Assembly (NCBI GenBank): GCA_021325375.1
Contig: JAJPHG010000035.1
Coordinates: 106,342 to 170,341, forward strand
Origin: Alphaproteobacteria bacterium
Lineage (GTDB): Bacteria > Pseudomonadota > Alphaproteobacteria > Micropepsales > Micropepsaceae
Direction of reading: 5' to 3'
DNA length: 64,000 nucleotides
Shown here piece by piece: positions 28,330 to 36,199 of this stretch. The position numbers and the translations under genes are program-made. The notes below the pieces were generated by a model, which was given only the letters and a program-made list of their open reading frames with translations, was not told where the DNA came from and ran no database searches. Position 1 is the first letter of the stretch, and each line of letters opens with the position of its first letter.

Positions 28330-29220
28330 ATGATCGTCCTCGCAGGCAATCCGCACGATTTGGGCGATGGGTTCGTCGTCAACCGCATCCTGCCGCAGCC
28401 GGGACGCCGCACGATCGGCCCGTTCGTCTTCCTGGACTATTTCGGGCCGGCGGAGTTCGCGCCCGGCAAGGGCATCGACGTCCGCCCGCACCCGCACATC
28501 GGTCTTGCGACCGTGACCTATCTCTTCGAGGGCTCGCAGGTGCATCGCGACAGCCTGGGGTCCGTGCAGACCATCGAGCCCGGCGACGTGAACTGGATGA
28601 CCGCCGGACGCGGCATCGTCCATTCCGAGCGCACGGGCGCGGAGGTGCGCGCCAAAGGCCACCGCATGCACGGCATCCAGAGCTGGGTCGGCCTGCCCCA
28701 GGCCGATGAAGAGACCGCGCCGTCGTTCCAGAACGTGCCGGTCCGCGACCTGCCTTCGCTCGCGCGCGAGGGAGTCGAGCTTCGTCTCGTCGCCGGCCGC
28801 GCCTTCGGGCTTTCGGCGCCCGTCAAGACGTTCTCGCCGATCTTCTATGCGGACGCGAAGCTCTCGGGCGGCGCCAGGCTTCGCATGACCGACGAACACG
28901 AGGAGCGCGCCGTGCTGGTCGTCGAGGGCAGCGTCGAGGTCGGCGGCGCGCGGCACGGAAGCGGCGCGATGATCCTGCTCGACAGGAACGAGCACGCGGT
29001 GCTGTCGGCTGAGCGGCCTGCGCGCGCGATGCTGCTCGGCGGCGCGCCGCTGGATGGGCCGCGTCACGTCTGGTGGAATTTCGTCGCGAGCTCGCGCGAG
29101 CGCCTCGAGAAGGCCAAGGAGGACTGGGCTGCGATGCGCTTCGGCGCCATCCCCGGCGACGACAAGGAGTTCATCCCGCTGCCGCCCGAGCGCCCCTCAC
29201 CTGTGCCGCAGTTTCAATGA
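28330..29220 (+). CDS. Pirin family protein
   Basis: This 296-residue bicupin belongs to the pirin family. The N-terminal cupin carries the metal ligands in VRPHPHIGLATVTYLFEGS and further HR and HSE residues (about residues 55-110). The C-terminal cupin begins near LSGGARLRMTDEHEERAVLV. Some pirins act as quercetinases and others as regulators, and the exact role here cannot be told. The ATG at 28330 follows GAAGGAG at good spacing. The 3' end overlaps the convergent SemiSWEET gene by 24 bp. Confidence 0.93.
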   Translation: MIVLAGNPHDLGDGFVVNRILPQPGRRTIGPFVFLDYFGPAEFAPGKGIDVRPHPHIGLATVTYLFEGSQVHRDSLGSVQTIEPGDVNWMTAGRGIVHSERTGAEVRAKGHRMHGIQSWVGLPQADEETAPSFQNVPVRDLPSLAREGVELRLVAGRAFGLSAPVKTFSPIFYADAKLSGGARLRMTDEHEERAVLVVEGSVEVGGARHGSGAMILLDRNEHAVLSAERPARAMLLGGAPLDGPRHVWWNFVASSRERLEKAKEDWAAMRFGAIPGDDKEFIPLPPERPSPVPQFQ

Positions 29221-29451
29221 GACAATGACCAGCGACAATGCGCAGGAAATGCCGTTCGCCGCGATCAGCGGAGCGTCGCGCAGGATGATCCCGTAGACGA
29301 ACCAGAGGAACGTCCCCAATGCCAGGACGGCGATCCAGCCCATCGACACATCCGCGGTGGACCGTGTCGTCCACGCCTTATGGACCTGCGGCACGAGGGC
29401 GAACGTCGTGCAGAACGCCGCGGTGAACCCGATGAAGGCCGTGATCGTCAT
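29197..29451 (-). CDS. SemiSWEET-type PQ-loop transporter, copy 1
   Basis: This 84-residue protein has three hydrophobic helices and the PQ motif in FALVPQVHKAWTTRS, as in SemiSWEET sugar transporters. SemiSWEETs normally dimerise to form a six-helix channel for small sugars. It is the downstream member of a tandem pair with the 84-residue protein at 29458-29712, with six bases between them, so the two are probably one transcript. Both share TTRSTADVSMG/TRSTSDISLG and LKLRH ends. The substrate is unknown. Confidence 0.88.
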   Translation of the reverse strand: MTITAFIGFTAAFCTTFALVPQVHKAWTTRSTADVSMGWIAVLALGTFLWFVYGIILRDAPLIAANGISCALSLVIVSLKLRHR

Positions 29452-29457
29452 CGCTCG

Positions 29458-29712
29458 TCATCCATGCCTTAGTTTTAGTCCCAGAATGATGCCCGAGAGC
29501 ACGAAAGTCACGGCATTCGACGCGATCAACGGAATGTCGCCCAGCATCAGCCCATAGACGAGCCACAAGAGAATGCCCGTCACATAGGTGACGAACATGC
29601 CCAGCGAAATGTCGCTGGTCGAGCGCGTGCGCCAGGTGCGGATCACCTGCGGCAGGAAGGCGATGGTGGTGAGCACCGCGGCGACCATCCCCGTGAGCAT
29701 GACAAGCGACAT
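29458..29712 (-). CDS. SemiSWEET-type PQ-loop transporter, copy 2
   Basis: This 84-residue paralogue of the adjacent gene has the same three-helix layout, with AFLPQVIRTWRTRSTSDISL in the first half and LWLVYGLMLGDIPLIASNAV in the third. It is the first gene of the pair and starts at an ATG preceded by a GAGGGGAACG ribosome binding site. The equal length and conserved spacing suggest a gene duplication. Co-expression of two half-transporters would allow either separate homodimers or a heterodimer, but the sequence cannot tell which. Confidence 0.88.
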   Translation of the reverse strand: MSLVMLTGMVAAVLTTIAFLPQVIRTWRTRSTSDISLGMFVTYVTGILLWLVYGLMLGDIPLIASNAVTFVLSGIILGLKLRHG

Positions 29713-29781
29713 CGTTCCCCTCTTTTTTGACGCGGCACACAGCCACGCCTAGCATGTTTCCAGGAAAATCGGAGAGCGAAG

Positions 29782-30810
29782 ATGAAATACAAGCAGCTGG
29801 GCAGCACAGGCATGTTCGTGTCGGAGATCTGCCTCGGGACGATGACGTTCGGCGGCGCCGGCTACTTCAAGATCGTCGGCGAGCTCGACCAGAAGAGCGC
29901 GACCGGCATCGTCGCGCGCGCGCTCGAGGCAGGCGTGAACTTCATCGACACCGCCGACGTCTATTCTTTCGGGGTGTCGGAGCAGATCACGGGCCAGGCG
30001 CTCAAGGACATCGGCGTCAAGCGCTCCGACGTCGTCATCGCGACCAAATGCTACGGCCGCATGGGACCGGGGCCGAACGACATCGGCGCCTCGCGCGGCC
30101 ATATCATGGACTCGGTGTCGCGCAGCCTGGAGCGGCTTCAGACCGACCACATCGACCTCTACCAGATCCACGCCACCGACAGCGTGACACCGGTCGAGGA
30201 GACGATGCGCGCGCTCGACGACCTCGTCCGGCAGGGCATGGTGCGCTATGCGGGCGTCTCCAACTGGCAGGCGTGGAAGATCATGAAGGCGCAGGGGGCT
30301 GCGCACCACCGCGGCTGGGCCCGGTTCGAGACGCTGCAGGCCTACTACTCCATCGCCGGCCGCGACCTGGAGCGCGAGATCGTGCCGCTGCTCGACGACC
30401 AGAAGATGGGCCTGATGGTTTGGAGCCCGCTCGCCGGCGGCCTGCTCTCGGGCAAGTTCGGCCCGGGCAGCAACGGGCCCGAGGGCGCGCGCCGCGCCGC
30501 CTTCGACTTCCCGCCGGTCGACAAGGACCGCGCCTGGAAATGCGTCGACGCGATGCGCGAGATCGCGGGCGCGCATGGCGTCTCGGTCGCGCGCGTGGCG
30601 CTCGCTTACGTCCTCGCCAAGCCGTTCGTGATGTCGGTCATCATCGGCGCCAAGACGATGGAGCAGCTCGACGACAATCTGGATGCCGTGACGCTGGCGC
30701 TCTCCGCCGACGAGATGGACAAGCTCGACGGGGCCAGCGCGCTGCCGGGCGAATATCCCGGCTGGATGCTCGCCCGCCAGGGCGCCGAGCGCGTGCCGAA
30801 GCCGAAATGA
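29782..30810 (+). CDS. Aldo/keto reductase
   Basis: This 342-residue NAD(P)H oxidoreductase is of the aldo/keto reductase (YghZ/Tas-like) group. The catalytic aspartate and tyrosine fall in NFIDTADVYSFG, the lysine in VVIATKCYG, and the histidine in LYQIHATDS. The C-terminal SVIIGAKTMEQLDDNLDAV segment binds the cofactor phosphate region. The ATG follows GGAGAGCGAAG. The substrate cannot be predicted. It is followed by a small membrane protein and precedes repeat B copy 3. Confidence 0.94.
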   Translation: MKYKQLGSTGMFVSEICLGTMTFGGAGYFKIVGELDQKSATGIVARALEAGVNFIDTADVYSFGVSEQITGQALKDIGVKRSDVVIATKCYGRMGPGPNDIGASRGHIMDSVSRSLERLQTDHIDLYQIHATDSVTPVEETMRALDDLVRQGMVRYAGVSNWQAWKIMKAQGAAHHRGWARFETLQAYYSIAGRDLEREIVPLLDDQKMGLMVWSPLAGGLLSGKFGPGSNGPEGARRAAFDFPPVDKDRAWKCVDAMREIAGAHGVSVARVALAYVLAKPFVMSVIIGAKTMEQLDDNLDAVTLALSADEMDKLDGASALPGEYPGWMLARQGAERVPKPK

Positions 30811-30819
30811 TGCTATGAT
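30811..30819 (+). promoter_or_regulatory. Extended -10 promoter candidate
   Basis: TGCTATGAT is an extended -10 element (TGN followed by TATGAT) about 31 bp upstream of the small membrane protein start at 30850. It begins within three bases of the aldo/keto reductase stop, and no good -35 is seen. A near-identical ATGCTATAAT sits before the TonB-like gene at 33706. Confidence 0.4.
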
Positions 30820-30849
30820 CCCATTCCACAATGGCTGGAGGGGAAAAAC

Positions 30850-31059
30850 ATGGACGGCATCTATACGGTCATCCGCATCATATTGAACGTCATGGGCGTG
30901 CTGATGTTCCTGTCGGGCGTGCTTTGGGCGCTGCAGGGCGCGGGCATCGTCATGTGGCCGGCGAACAGCTTCATGCTCAAGGACCCGCACTGGATCTTCA
31001 ACGGCATCCTGATGGCGAATTTCGGATTGCTGCAGATCTACGTCGCGCGCTCGCGGTAG
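30850..31059 (+). CDS. Hypothetical two-helix membrane protein, 69 aa
   Basis: The function is not recognised. The ATG follows CTGGAGGGGAAAAAC, a strong ribosome binding site. The protein has two hydrophobic segments (about 6-34, IRIILNVMGVLMFLSGVLWA and onward, and about 47-64, WIFNGILMANFGLLQIYVA) joined by a short loop. It probably sits in the inner membrane. It has its own extended -10 candidate and may be transcribed independently of the aldo/keto reductase. Confidence 0.7.
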   Translation: MDGIYTVIRIILNVMGVLMFLSGVLWALQGAGIVMWPANSFMLKDPHWIFNGILMANFGLLQIYVARSR

Positions 31060-31077
31060 CAGACACCTTCCCACTTC

Positions 31078-31161
31078 GTCATGGCCGGGCTTGTCCCGGC
31101 CATCCATACACTCGCTGCAACACCAGGGAGTATGGATGGCCGCCACAAGGACGGCCATGAC
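31078..31161. repeat. Dispersed inverted repeat family B, copy 3
   Basis: The left arm GTCATGGCCGGGCTTGTCCC continues to GGCCATCCATAC and is mirrored by GTATGGATGGCCGCCACAAG continuing to GACGGCCATGAC. The interior is CTCGCTGCAACACCAGG. It lies between the small membrane protein and the convergent GNAT gene and could serve as a shared transcription stop. Confidence 0.8.
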
Positions 31162-31181
31162 GGTTGGAAAGTAGCGCGCAG

Positions 31182-31637
31182 TTACCCCCGCAGGAACTTC
31201 ACGAACACCAGCTCCGGGTCGCCGGGGTCGAGGTTCAGGATCGTGCCGCTCGGCGTGTAGCCGCGCCGCGCGAGCAGCGCGCGCATCGCCGCGTTCGACT
31301 CGTTGGTCGAGGTGAACAGGCGGTCGGCGCGGCGCGCGCGCTCGATCGTCTCCAGGATCGCGTCGCCCACGCCCTTGCGGCGCTCGGCTTCGGCGACGAA
31401 GACGAGCTCGACGAAATCGCGCGCGAAGAAATTCGTCGTCAGCACGCCGTAGCCCGCCACGCCGCCCGCGCGCTCGACGACCCAGCAATGCCGCGCGGCG
31501 ATGGCCGCGTCGATGAGCTCGCGGCGATGCAGATTGTCCGCGACGCCCGGATCGCACTCGGCGATCGCGCGCCGGTCGCGCGTCGCGGCCAATCTCACCT
31601 GCATGTCGCGCCTGGTCATGGACAACAGACTAGCCAT
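31182..31637 (-). CDS. GNAT N-acetyltransferase
   Basis: This 151-residue GCN5-related acetyltransferase has the acetyl-CoA loop as VAEAERRKGVGDAILETIER (about residues 84-103), followed by FTSTNESNAAMRALLARRGY. The C-terminus LDPGDPELVFVKFL is typical. I chose ATG 31637 because AAAGG lies about five bases upstream. A later ATG (31619) is in frame. The substrate is unknown. Confidence 0.88.
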   Translation of the reverse strand: MASLLSMTRRDMQVRLAATRDRRAIAECDPGVADNLHRRELIDAAIAARHCWVVERAGGVAGYGVLTTNFFARDFVELVFVAEAERRKGVGDAILETIERARRADRLFTSTNESNAAMRALLARRGYTPSGTILNLDPGDPELVFVKFLRG

Positions 31638-31779
31638 CCGGGCCTTTACAAATGTTGCCAGTCAGAAAACGCGTTTGCGCGCGATTGGATCAATTCCCCT
31701 TAACCACGATATCGTCATGGATCGATCAGGGAGCGCGTGTCAGGATCGCGCGCGGCGGCAGATTCCCGGGGAGCGCGAC

Positions 31780-32145
31780 ATGGGCATTCGTCTCAATTTC
31801 ATCAACCAGTCCAACGACGCGAACAACTCGCAGATCGTGATCTTCCAGCAAGACCCCGCGAGCGACACCGGCTCTCCCGCCGTCCCATGGAAGGTCATCC
31901 CGAACTGCGCGCCCGGCGACAGTCATTCTTTCACTTTTCCCAAAGCACTGGGGCCGACGATCTGGATCGGCGCAGCTCCGCAAGCCACCGAGGGAAGGCC
32001 GCCGCCGCCTGCGATCGTATCGTCGATCAACACCCAGCTTTCGCTGCTCAACGTTACCAGCGCCGACATCATAATGACGGGCGGTGGCCCCGGCCGGAGC
32101 CCAACCCCGTTCCAGTTTAACCTGGCCAACGTGGTGACGGCCTAG
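31780..32145 (+). CDS. Hypothetical protein, 121 aa
   Basis: The family is not recognised. The ATG follows GGGGAGCGCGAC, a clear ribosome binding site. The sequence opens MGIRLNFINQSNDANNSQIV and continues with strand-rich, asparagine- and glycine-containing segments. One cysteine lies in VIPNCAPGD, and the C-terminus is TPFQFNLANVVTA. There is no signal peptide or membrane helix. The pattern suggests a small all-beta protein. It stands alone and converges on gshA with a four-base overlap of the two stop codons. Confidence 0.6.
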   Translation: MGIRLNFINQSNDANNSQIVIFQQDPASDTGSPAVPWKVIPNCAPGDSHSFTFPKALGPTIWIGAAPQATEGRPPPPAIVSSINTQLSLLNVTSADIIMTGGGPGRSPTPFQFNLANVVTA

Positions 32146-33506
32146 AGGAAGTTGTATTCCTTGAACAGCGGGGCCATGTCGCCCTTCCACTCCCCATGGA
32201 AACGCCGCAGCAGCTCCTCGGCGCGCGTGTAGCCGCGATCCACGAGCTCGCGCAGCGGGTGGAGGAAGCCGTCCTCGGTCATGCCGGCCGAGTCCTGCGC
32301 CGCGCGGCGGATGAGGCCGGCCGACGAGATGTCCAGCATGCGCTTGGCGAGCGCGCCGACATTGGTGTTGCGGAACGGCGTGCTGAAGCCCTGCACCGGC
32401 ACGGCGCTGCGCATGGCCTGGCGCTCCTCCGCGCTCCAGTCCTTGACGAGATCCCACGCCGCGTCGAGCGCGGACTGGTCGTAGTAGATGCCCACCCAGA
32501 GCGCGGGCAATCCGCAGATGCGCCGCCAGCTTCCGCCGTCGGCGCCGCGCATCTCGAGGAACTTCTTGAGCCGCACCTCGGGGAAGATCGTCGTCAGATG
32601 ATCGGCCCAATCGGCCATCGTCGGCTCGATGTCCTTCACCTCGGGAATCTTGCGCGCGAGGAAGTCACGGAAGCTCTTGCCCGCGACGTCGATGTATTTG
32701 CCGTCGCGGTAGACGAAGTACATCGGCACGTCGAGCGCGTAGTCGACATAGCGCTCGAACGACATGCCGTCCTCGAACACCCAGGGCAGCATCCCGGCGC
32801 GGTCGTTGTCGACGTCGGTCCAGACCTGGCTGCGGTAGGAGAGGAAGCCGCTCGGCTTGCCCTCGCGGAACGGCGAATTGGCGAACAAGGCGGTCGCGAC
32901 CGGCTGCAGCGCCAGCCCAACGCGGAATTTCTTGACCATGTCGGCTTCCGACGAGAAGTCGAGGTTCACCTGCACCGTGCAGGTGCGGAACATCATCTCG
33001 TGGCCGTAGCCGCCGACCATCGGCATGTAGCGGCGCATGATCTTGTAGCGGCCCTTGGGCATCTGGTGGGTCTCGTCCATCGCCCAGTTGGGCGCGAAGC
33101 CCAGCCCGATCACGCCCGCGCCGATGTCGCCCGCGACCGCGCGCACCTGCTCGAGATGGGTGTTCACCTCGGCGCAGGTCTCGTGCACGGATTTCAGCGG
33201 CGCCCCGGACAGCTCGAACTGGCCGCCGGGCTCAAGGCTCAGCGATGCGGCGTCCTGGGCAAGGCCGATGATGTTCTCGCCTTCATTGACGTCCTGCCAG
33301 CCGAAGCGGCGCATGCCCTCGAGCAGGACGCGGATACCCGGCTTTCCCTCATAGGCAAGCGGCTTGCGGGTGCGCAGGTCGTAGACGAATTTCTCGTGCT
33401 CGGTGCCGATGCGCCACTGCTCCTTCGGCTTGGAGCCGTCGGAGAGATGGCGCACCAGATCGTCGCGCGAGTTTATCGGCCCGCCGGCGGATTGCGGTAT
33501 CGACAT
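32142..33506 (-). CDS. gshA: Glutamate-cysteine ligase
   Basis: This 454-residue enzyme belongs to the plant/alphaproteobacterial type of glutamate-cysteine ligase, the first step of glutathione synthesis. Family blocks are EQWRIGTEHEKFVYDL near the N-terminus, LEPGGQFELSGAPL, GKYKIMRRYMP-type (here KGRYKIMRRYMPMVG), and RTCTVQVNLDFSSE. The C-terminal ICGLPALWVGIYYD is also typical. Length and motifs are complete. In many Alphaproteobacteria gshA follows rsmE. Here two small TonB-like genes on the opposite strand separate them. Confidence 0.94.
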   Translation of the reverse strand: MSIPQSAGGPINSRDDLVRHLSDGSKPKEQWRIGTEHEKFVYDLRTRKPLAYEGKPGIRVLLEGMRRFGWQDVNEGENIIGLAQDAASLSLEPGGQFELSGAPLKSVHETCAEVNTHLEQVRAVAGDIGAGVIGLGFAPNWAMDETHQMPKGRYKIMRRYMPMVGGYGHEMMFRTCTVQVNLDFSSEADMVKKFRVGLALQPVATALFANSPFREGKPSGFLSYRSQVWTDVDNDRAGMLPWVFEDGMSFERYVDYALDVPMYFVYRDGKYIDVAGKSFRDFLARKIPEVKDIEPTMADWADHLTTIFPEVRLKKFLEMRGADGGSWRRICGLPALWVGIYYDQSALDAAWDLVKDWSAEERQAMRSAVPVQGFSTPFRNTNVGALAKRMLDISSAGLIRRAAQDSAGMTEDGFLHPLRELVDRGYTRAEELLRRFHGEWKGDMAPLFKEYNFL

Positions 33507-33668
33507 TGCGAAGCGCCTCTCCTTGGAGCTGGCGGACGGCCCCCTCCCGGGGTGAATTTTGAACCGCCTGTTCAGCCGTCGGTTATGTAATGCCCGCGCC
33601 CGGTTCCGGCAAGGACGCGACTTTGTGATCGTGGGAAGGTCACCCCCGATGGCGTTCGATCCGGCTTA

Positions 33669-33690
33669 TGCTATAATTTGTACAGTACAA
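33669..33690 (+). promoter_or_regulatory. Extended -10 promoter with adjoining palindrome
   Basis: TGCTATAAT (33669-33677) is a perfect TATAAT with the TGN extension. It is directly followed by TTGTACAGTACAA (33678-33690), a perfect palindrome (6+1+6). The palindrome would cover the transcription start, an ideal place for a repressor. The start codon of the TonB-like gene is 16 bp further on. No regulator gene is adjacent, so the binding protein is unknown. Confidence 0.65.
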
Positions 33691-33705
33691 TCGAAGGAGA
33701 CCGAT

Positions 33706-34083
33706 ATGCAGTTTTTGCGGACCGGCGCCGTCCTCGCGGCGCTCACGGGCACCCTGATGCTGGGGGGGACGAGTGCCTGCCTGGCGGATTCGCCCGCGAA
33801 GATCGATCAGAGCAAGGCGGCCCTCACCGCCGATTATCCGGGCGACGCTCAGCTCCAGGGCGAACAAGGCGACGTGCTTCTCGACGTCGAGGTCGCGCCC
33901 AACGGACGTCCGGCGCGCATCCGCCTCGACAAGTCGAGCGGCTATCCGGACCTGGACAACGCCGCCCTGCAAACGGCCGCGAACTTCCGCTATGTGCCGG
34001 CGGTCTCCGGTGGCGATACCGAGACGACCTGGAAAAAGATCGTTATCCGCTACCAGCTGCCGCAAACCGGCAAGTCTCAGTGA
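33706..34083 (+). CDS. Secreted TonB C-terminal-domain protein, copy 1
   Basis: This 125-residue protein has a signal peptide (about 1-27, hydrophobic core then CLADSP) and then a single TonB C-terminal-like domain. It contains GEQGDVLLDVEVAPNGRPAR, the LDKSSGYPDLDNAALQTAAN block and YVPAVSGGDTETTW. It lacks the inner-membrane anchor and the long proline-rich linker of a real TonB, so energy transduction through ExbB/ExbD is doubtful. The ATG follows GAAGGAG. It is the first of two tandem copies of equal length. The upstream extended -10 and palindrome suggest its own regulation. Confidence 0.85.
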   Translation: MQFLRTGAVLAALTGTLMLGGTSACLADSPAKIDQSKAALTADYPGDAQLQGEQGDVLLDVEVAPNGRPARIRLDKSSGYPDLDNAALQTAANFRYVPAVSGGDTETTWKKIVIRYQLPQTGKSQ

Positions 34084-34112
34084 CGGTTTAGGCAACGCGA
34101 AGGTGGCATGAG

Positions 34113-34490
34113 ATGCGGCGGCTTGCGTTCGCGCTCCTACTGATGCTCGGCGGGATATCGCCCGGCCTCGCCGACACCATGGCGAAGATCGACCATGCCT
34201 ATCCCTCGCCGCCGCCGGTCTATCCGGACGCGGCCCAGGACAGGGGCGAGCAGGGCGACGTGCTCGTCGAAGTCCAGGTGGGCGCGAACGGCAGGCCGCG
34301 CAAGATCAGGCTGAAGCAGTCCAGCGGCTTCGACGACCTCGACAGCGCGGCGATCGAATCGGCGGCCAATTGGCGCTACATCCCCGCCATCGTCGACGGC
34401 GACACGTCCACGAGCTGGATGACGGTCAGGATCCACTACGGGCCGCCGCCGCTGCCCGCTCCCCCGCCTCCGGCACCCGCGCACAAATAG
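34113..34490 (+). CDS. Secreted TonB C-terminal-domain protein, copy 2
   Basis: This 125-residue paralogue of the previous gene has a signal peptide ending near GLADTM. The TonB C-terminal-like core contains RGEQGDVLVEVQVGANGRPR, LKQSSGFDDLDSAAIESAAN and RYIPAIVDGDTSTSW. Its tail is proline-rich (PPPLPAPPPPAPAHK) rather than having the usual proline linker at the front, which is an inverted layout. It starts 29 bp after copy 1, probably in the same transcript. The stop is immediately next to the convergent rsmE stop. Confidence 0.85.
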   Translation: MRRLAFALLLMLGGISPGLADTMAKIDHAYPSPPPVYPDAAQDRGEQGDVLVEVQVGANGRPRKIRLKQSSGFDDLDSAAIESAANWRYIPAIVDGDTSTSWMTVRIHYGPPPLPAPPPPAPAHK

Positions 34491-35240
34491 CTACCCACGC
34501 TCTCCCACGAGCGCCTGCCAGATCGCGAGCGCCGCAAGCGCGGCCGTGTCGGCGCGCAGGATGCGCTCGCCCAGCGTGACGGGCACGACCTGGCGAAGCG
34601 CGCGCAGCCGGTCGCGCTCCACGGGATCGAAGCCGCCCTCCGGCCCGGTGAAGATCGCCCAGGGTCCCGGGGCGGCATCGCGCAGCGCCGTCGCGATGGC
34701 GGGCGCGTCGCCGACTTCGTCGCAGAACAGGATCTTGCGCTCCTCGGGCCACCCGCCGAGCAGGCGCTCGAGCTCGACCAGCTCGCGCGTCTCGGGCACG
34801 TCGGTGCGGCCGGATTGCTCGGCCGCCTCTATCGCATTGGCGCGCATGCGCTCGTGATTGACCCGCCGCGCGATGGTGCGACGGGTGAGCACCGGCTGCA
34901 GCACCCGCGCGCCGAGCTCGGTCGCCTTCTGCACGACATAATCGGCCGGCGTCTTCTTGATCGGCGCGAAGACGAGCCAGACGTCCGGCACGGCGCGCTG
35001 GGCAGCCGAGAGCGCCTCGCATTCGAGCACGCAGGCGCGCTTCTTCACCTCGACGATCCGCGCCCGCCATTCCCCGTCGCGCCCGTTGAACAGCGAGAGC
35101 CCGTCGCCCGCCTTCGCGCGCATCACGTTGACGAGATAATGCGCCTGCCCCTCATCCGCCTCGACGCGCAGGCCCGTGCCCAGCGACGCTTCGACATAGA
35201 GGCGCACGCCTCCACCGGGTTCCGTTAGCTCCTCGCCCAT
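34491..35240 (-). CDS. rsmE: 16S rRNA (uracil(1498)-N(3))-methyltransferase
   Basis: This 249-residue SPOUT methyltransferase modifies U1498 of 16S rRNA. The SAM knot is visible at the C-terminus as FTGPEGGFDPVERDRLRA and VPVTLGERILRADTAALAAL. The N-terminal PUA-like domain contains AHYLVNVMRAKAGDGLSLFN. The QKATELGARVLQPVLTRRT block is also typical. It is divergent from ubiA with 17 bp between the start codons, so the two share a very compact promoter region. Confidence 0.95.
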   Translation of the reverse strand: MGEELTEPGGGVRLYVEASLGTGLRVEADEGQAHYLVNVMRAKAGDGLSLFNGRDGEWRARIVEVKKRACVLECEALSAAQRAVPDVWLVFAPIKKTPADYVVQKATELGARVLQPVLTRRTIARRVNHERMRANAIEAAEQSGRTDVPETRELVELERLLGGWPEERKILFCDEVGDAPAIATALRDAAPGPWAIFTGPEGGFDPVERDRLRALRQVVPVTLGERILRADTAALAALAIWQALVGERG

Positions 35241-35257
35241 GACACACTTGATCCCGC

Positions 35258-36199
35258 ATGAGCGCCGAACCGCAAGCCCTAAAGCCCGCCGACGCCGTGA
35301 CCCATGACTGGGTCGCGCGGTTGCCGGCGCGCGTCCAGCCCTATCTGCGGCTCATGCGGCTCGACCGGCCGATCGGGACGTGGCTGCTGTTCTGGCCCTG
35401 CGCGCTGGGACTGCTGCTCGGCGCGACCGAGGGCGACAGGCCGTTCGAGGGCTTGCGCGACCTGTGGCTCCTTGTGCTCTTCGGCATCGGCAGCGTGGTG
35501 ATGCGCGGCGCGGGCTGCACCTATAACGACATCGTCGACCGCGACATCGACGTCAAGGTCGCACGCACACGCGGACGGCCGATCCCCTCCGGCGCGGTGA
35601 GCGTGCGCGACGCGTGGCTGTTCCTGGGCGCGCAATGCCTCATCGGCCTGCTGGTCCTGGTGCAGCTCAATCTCTTCGCCATCGAGCTCGGCCTGGCGTC
35701 GCTCGTCCTGGTCGCGGCCTATCCCTTCATGAAGCGCATCACGTGGTGGCCGCAGGCGTGGCTGGGCCTGACCTTCAATTGGGGGGCGCTGCTGGGCTTC
35801 GCGGCCGGGACCGGGATGATCGATGCCGCCGACGCGATGCTCTATGCGGGGCTGTTCTTCTGGACGCTCGGCTACGACACGATCTACGCCCACCAGGACA
35901 AGGACGACGACGCGCTGATCGGCGTGAAGTCGACCGCGCTGCTGCTGGGCGAGCGGTCGCGGAACTGGATCCTGGGCTTCTACGCGGCCGCCTTCACGCT
36001 CGTGCTCGCCGCCGGTTTCACCGAGCATGCGGGCTGGCCGTTCGTGGTGCTGATGCTGGCCGCGGGCGCGCATATGCTCTGGCAGGTCCACGCGCTCGAC
36101 ATCGACAGCCCGGAGCGCTGCCTCAAGCTCTTCCGCGCCAACCGCGACACCGGCGCGCTCATGGCGCTCGCGTTCTTCGCGGCCGGCTTCTTGAGCTAG
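35258..36199 (+). CDS. ubiA: 4-hydroxybenzoate polyprenyltransferase
   Basis: This 313-residue membrane enzyme attaches the polyprenyl chain to 4-hydroxybenzoate for ubiquinone. The first aspartate-rich motif is NDIVDRDIDVKVARTRGRPI (about residues 88-107). The second is in TLGYDTIYAHQDKDDDALIG (about 207-226). Opening helices follow LRLMRLDRPIGTWLLFWPC. The downstream decarboxylase of this pathway, UbiD, is in the same window at 47401-48927. The 3' end overlaps the convergent sulfotransferase-like gene by four bases. Confidence 0.96.
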   Translation: MSAEPQALKPADAVTHDWVARLPARVQPYLRLMRLDRPIGTWLLFWPCALGLLLGATEGDRPFEGLRDLWLLVLFGIGSVVMRGAGCTYNDIVDRDIDVKVARTRGRPIPSGAVSVRDAWLFLGAQCLIGLLVLVQLNLFAIELGLASLVLVAAYPFMKRITWWPQAWLGLTFNWGALLGFAAGTGMIDAADAMLYAGLFFWTLGYDTIYAHQDKDDDALIGVKSTALLLGERSRNWILGFYAAAFTLVLAAGFTEHAGWPFVVLMLAAGAHMLWQVHALDIDSPERCLKLFRANRDTGALMALAFFAAGFLS

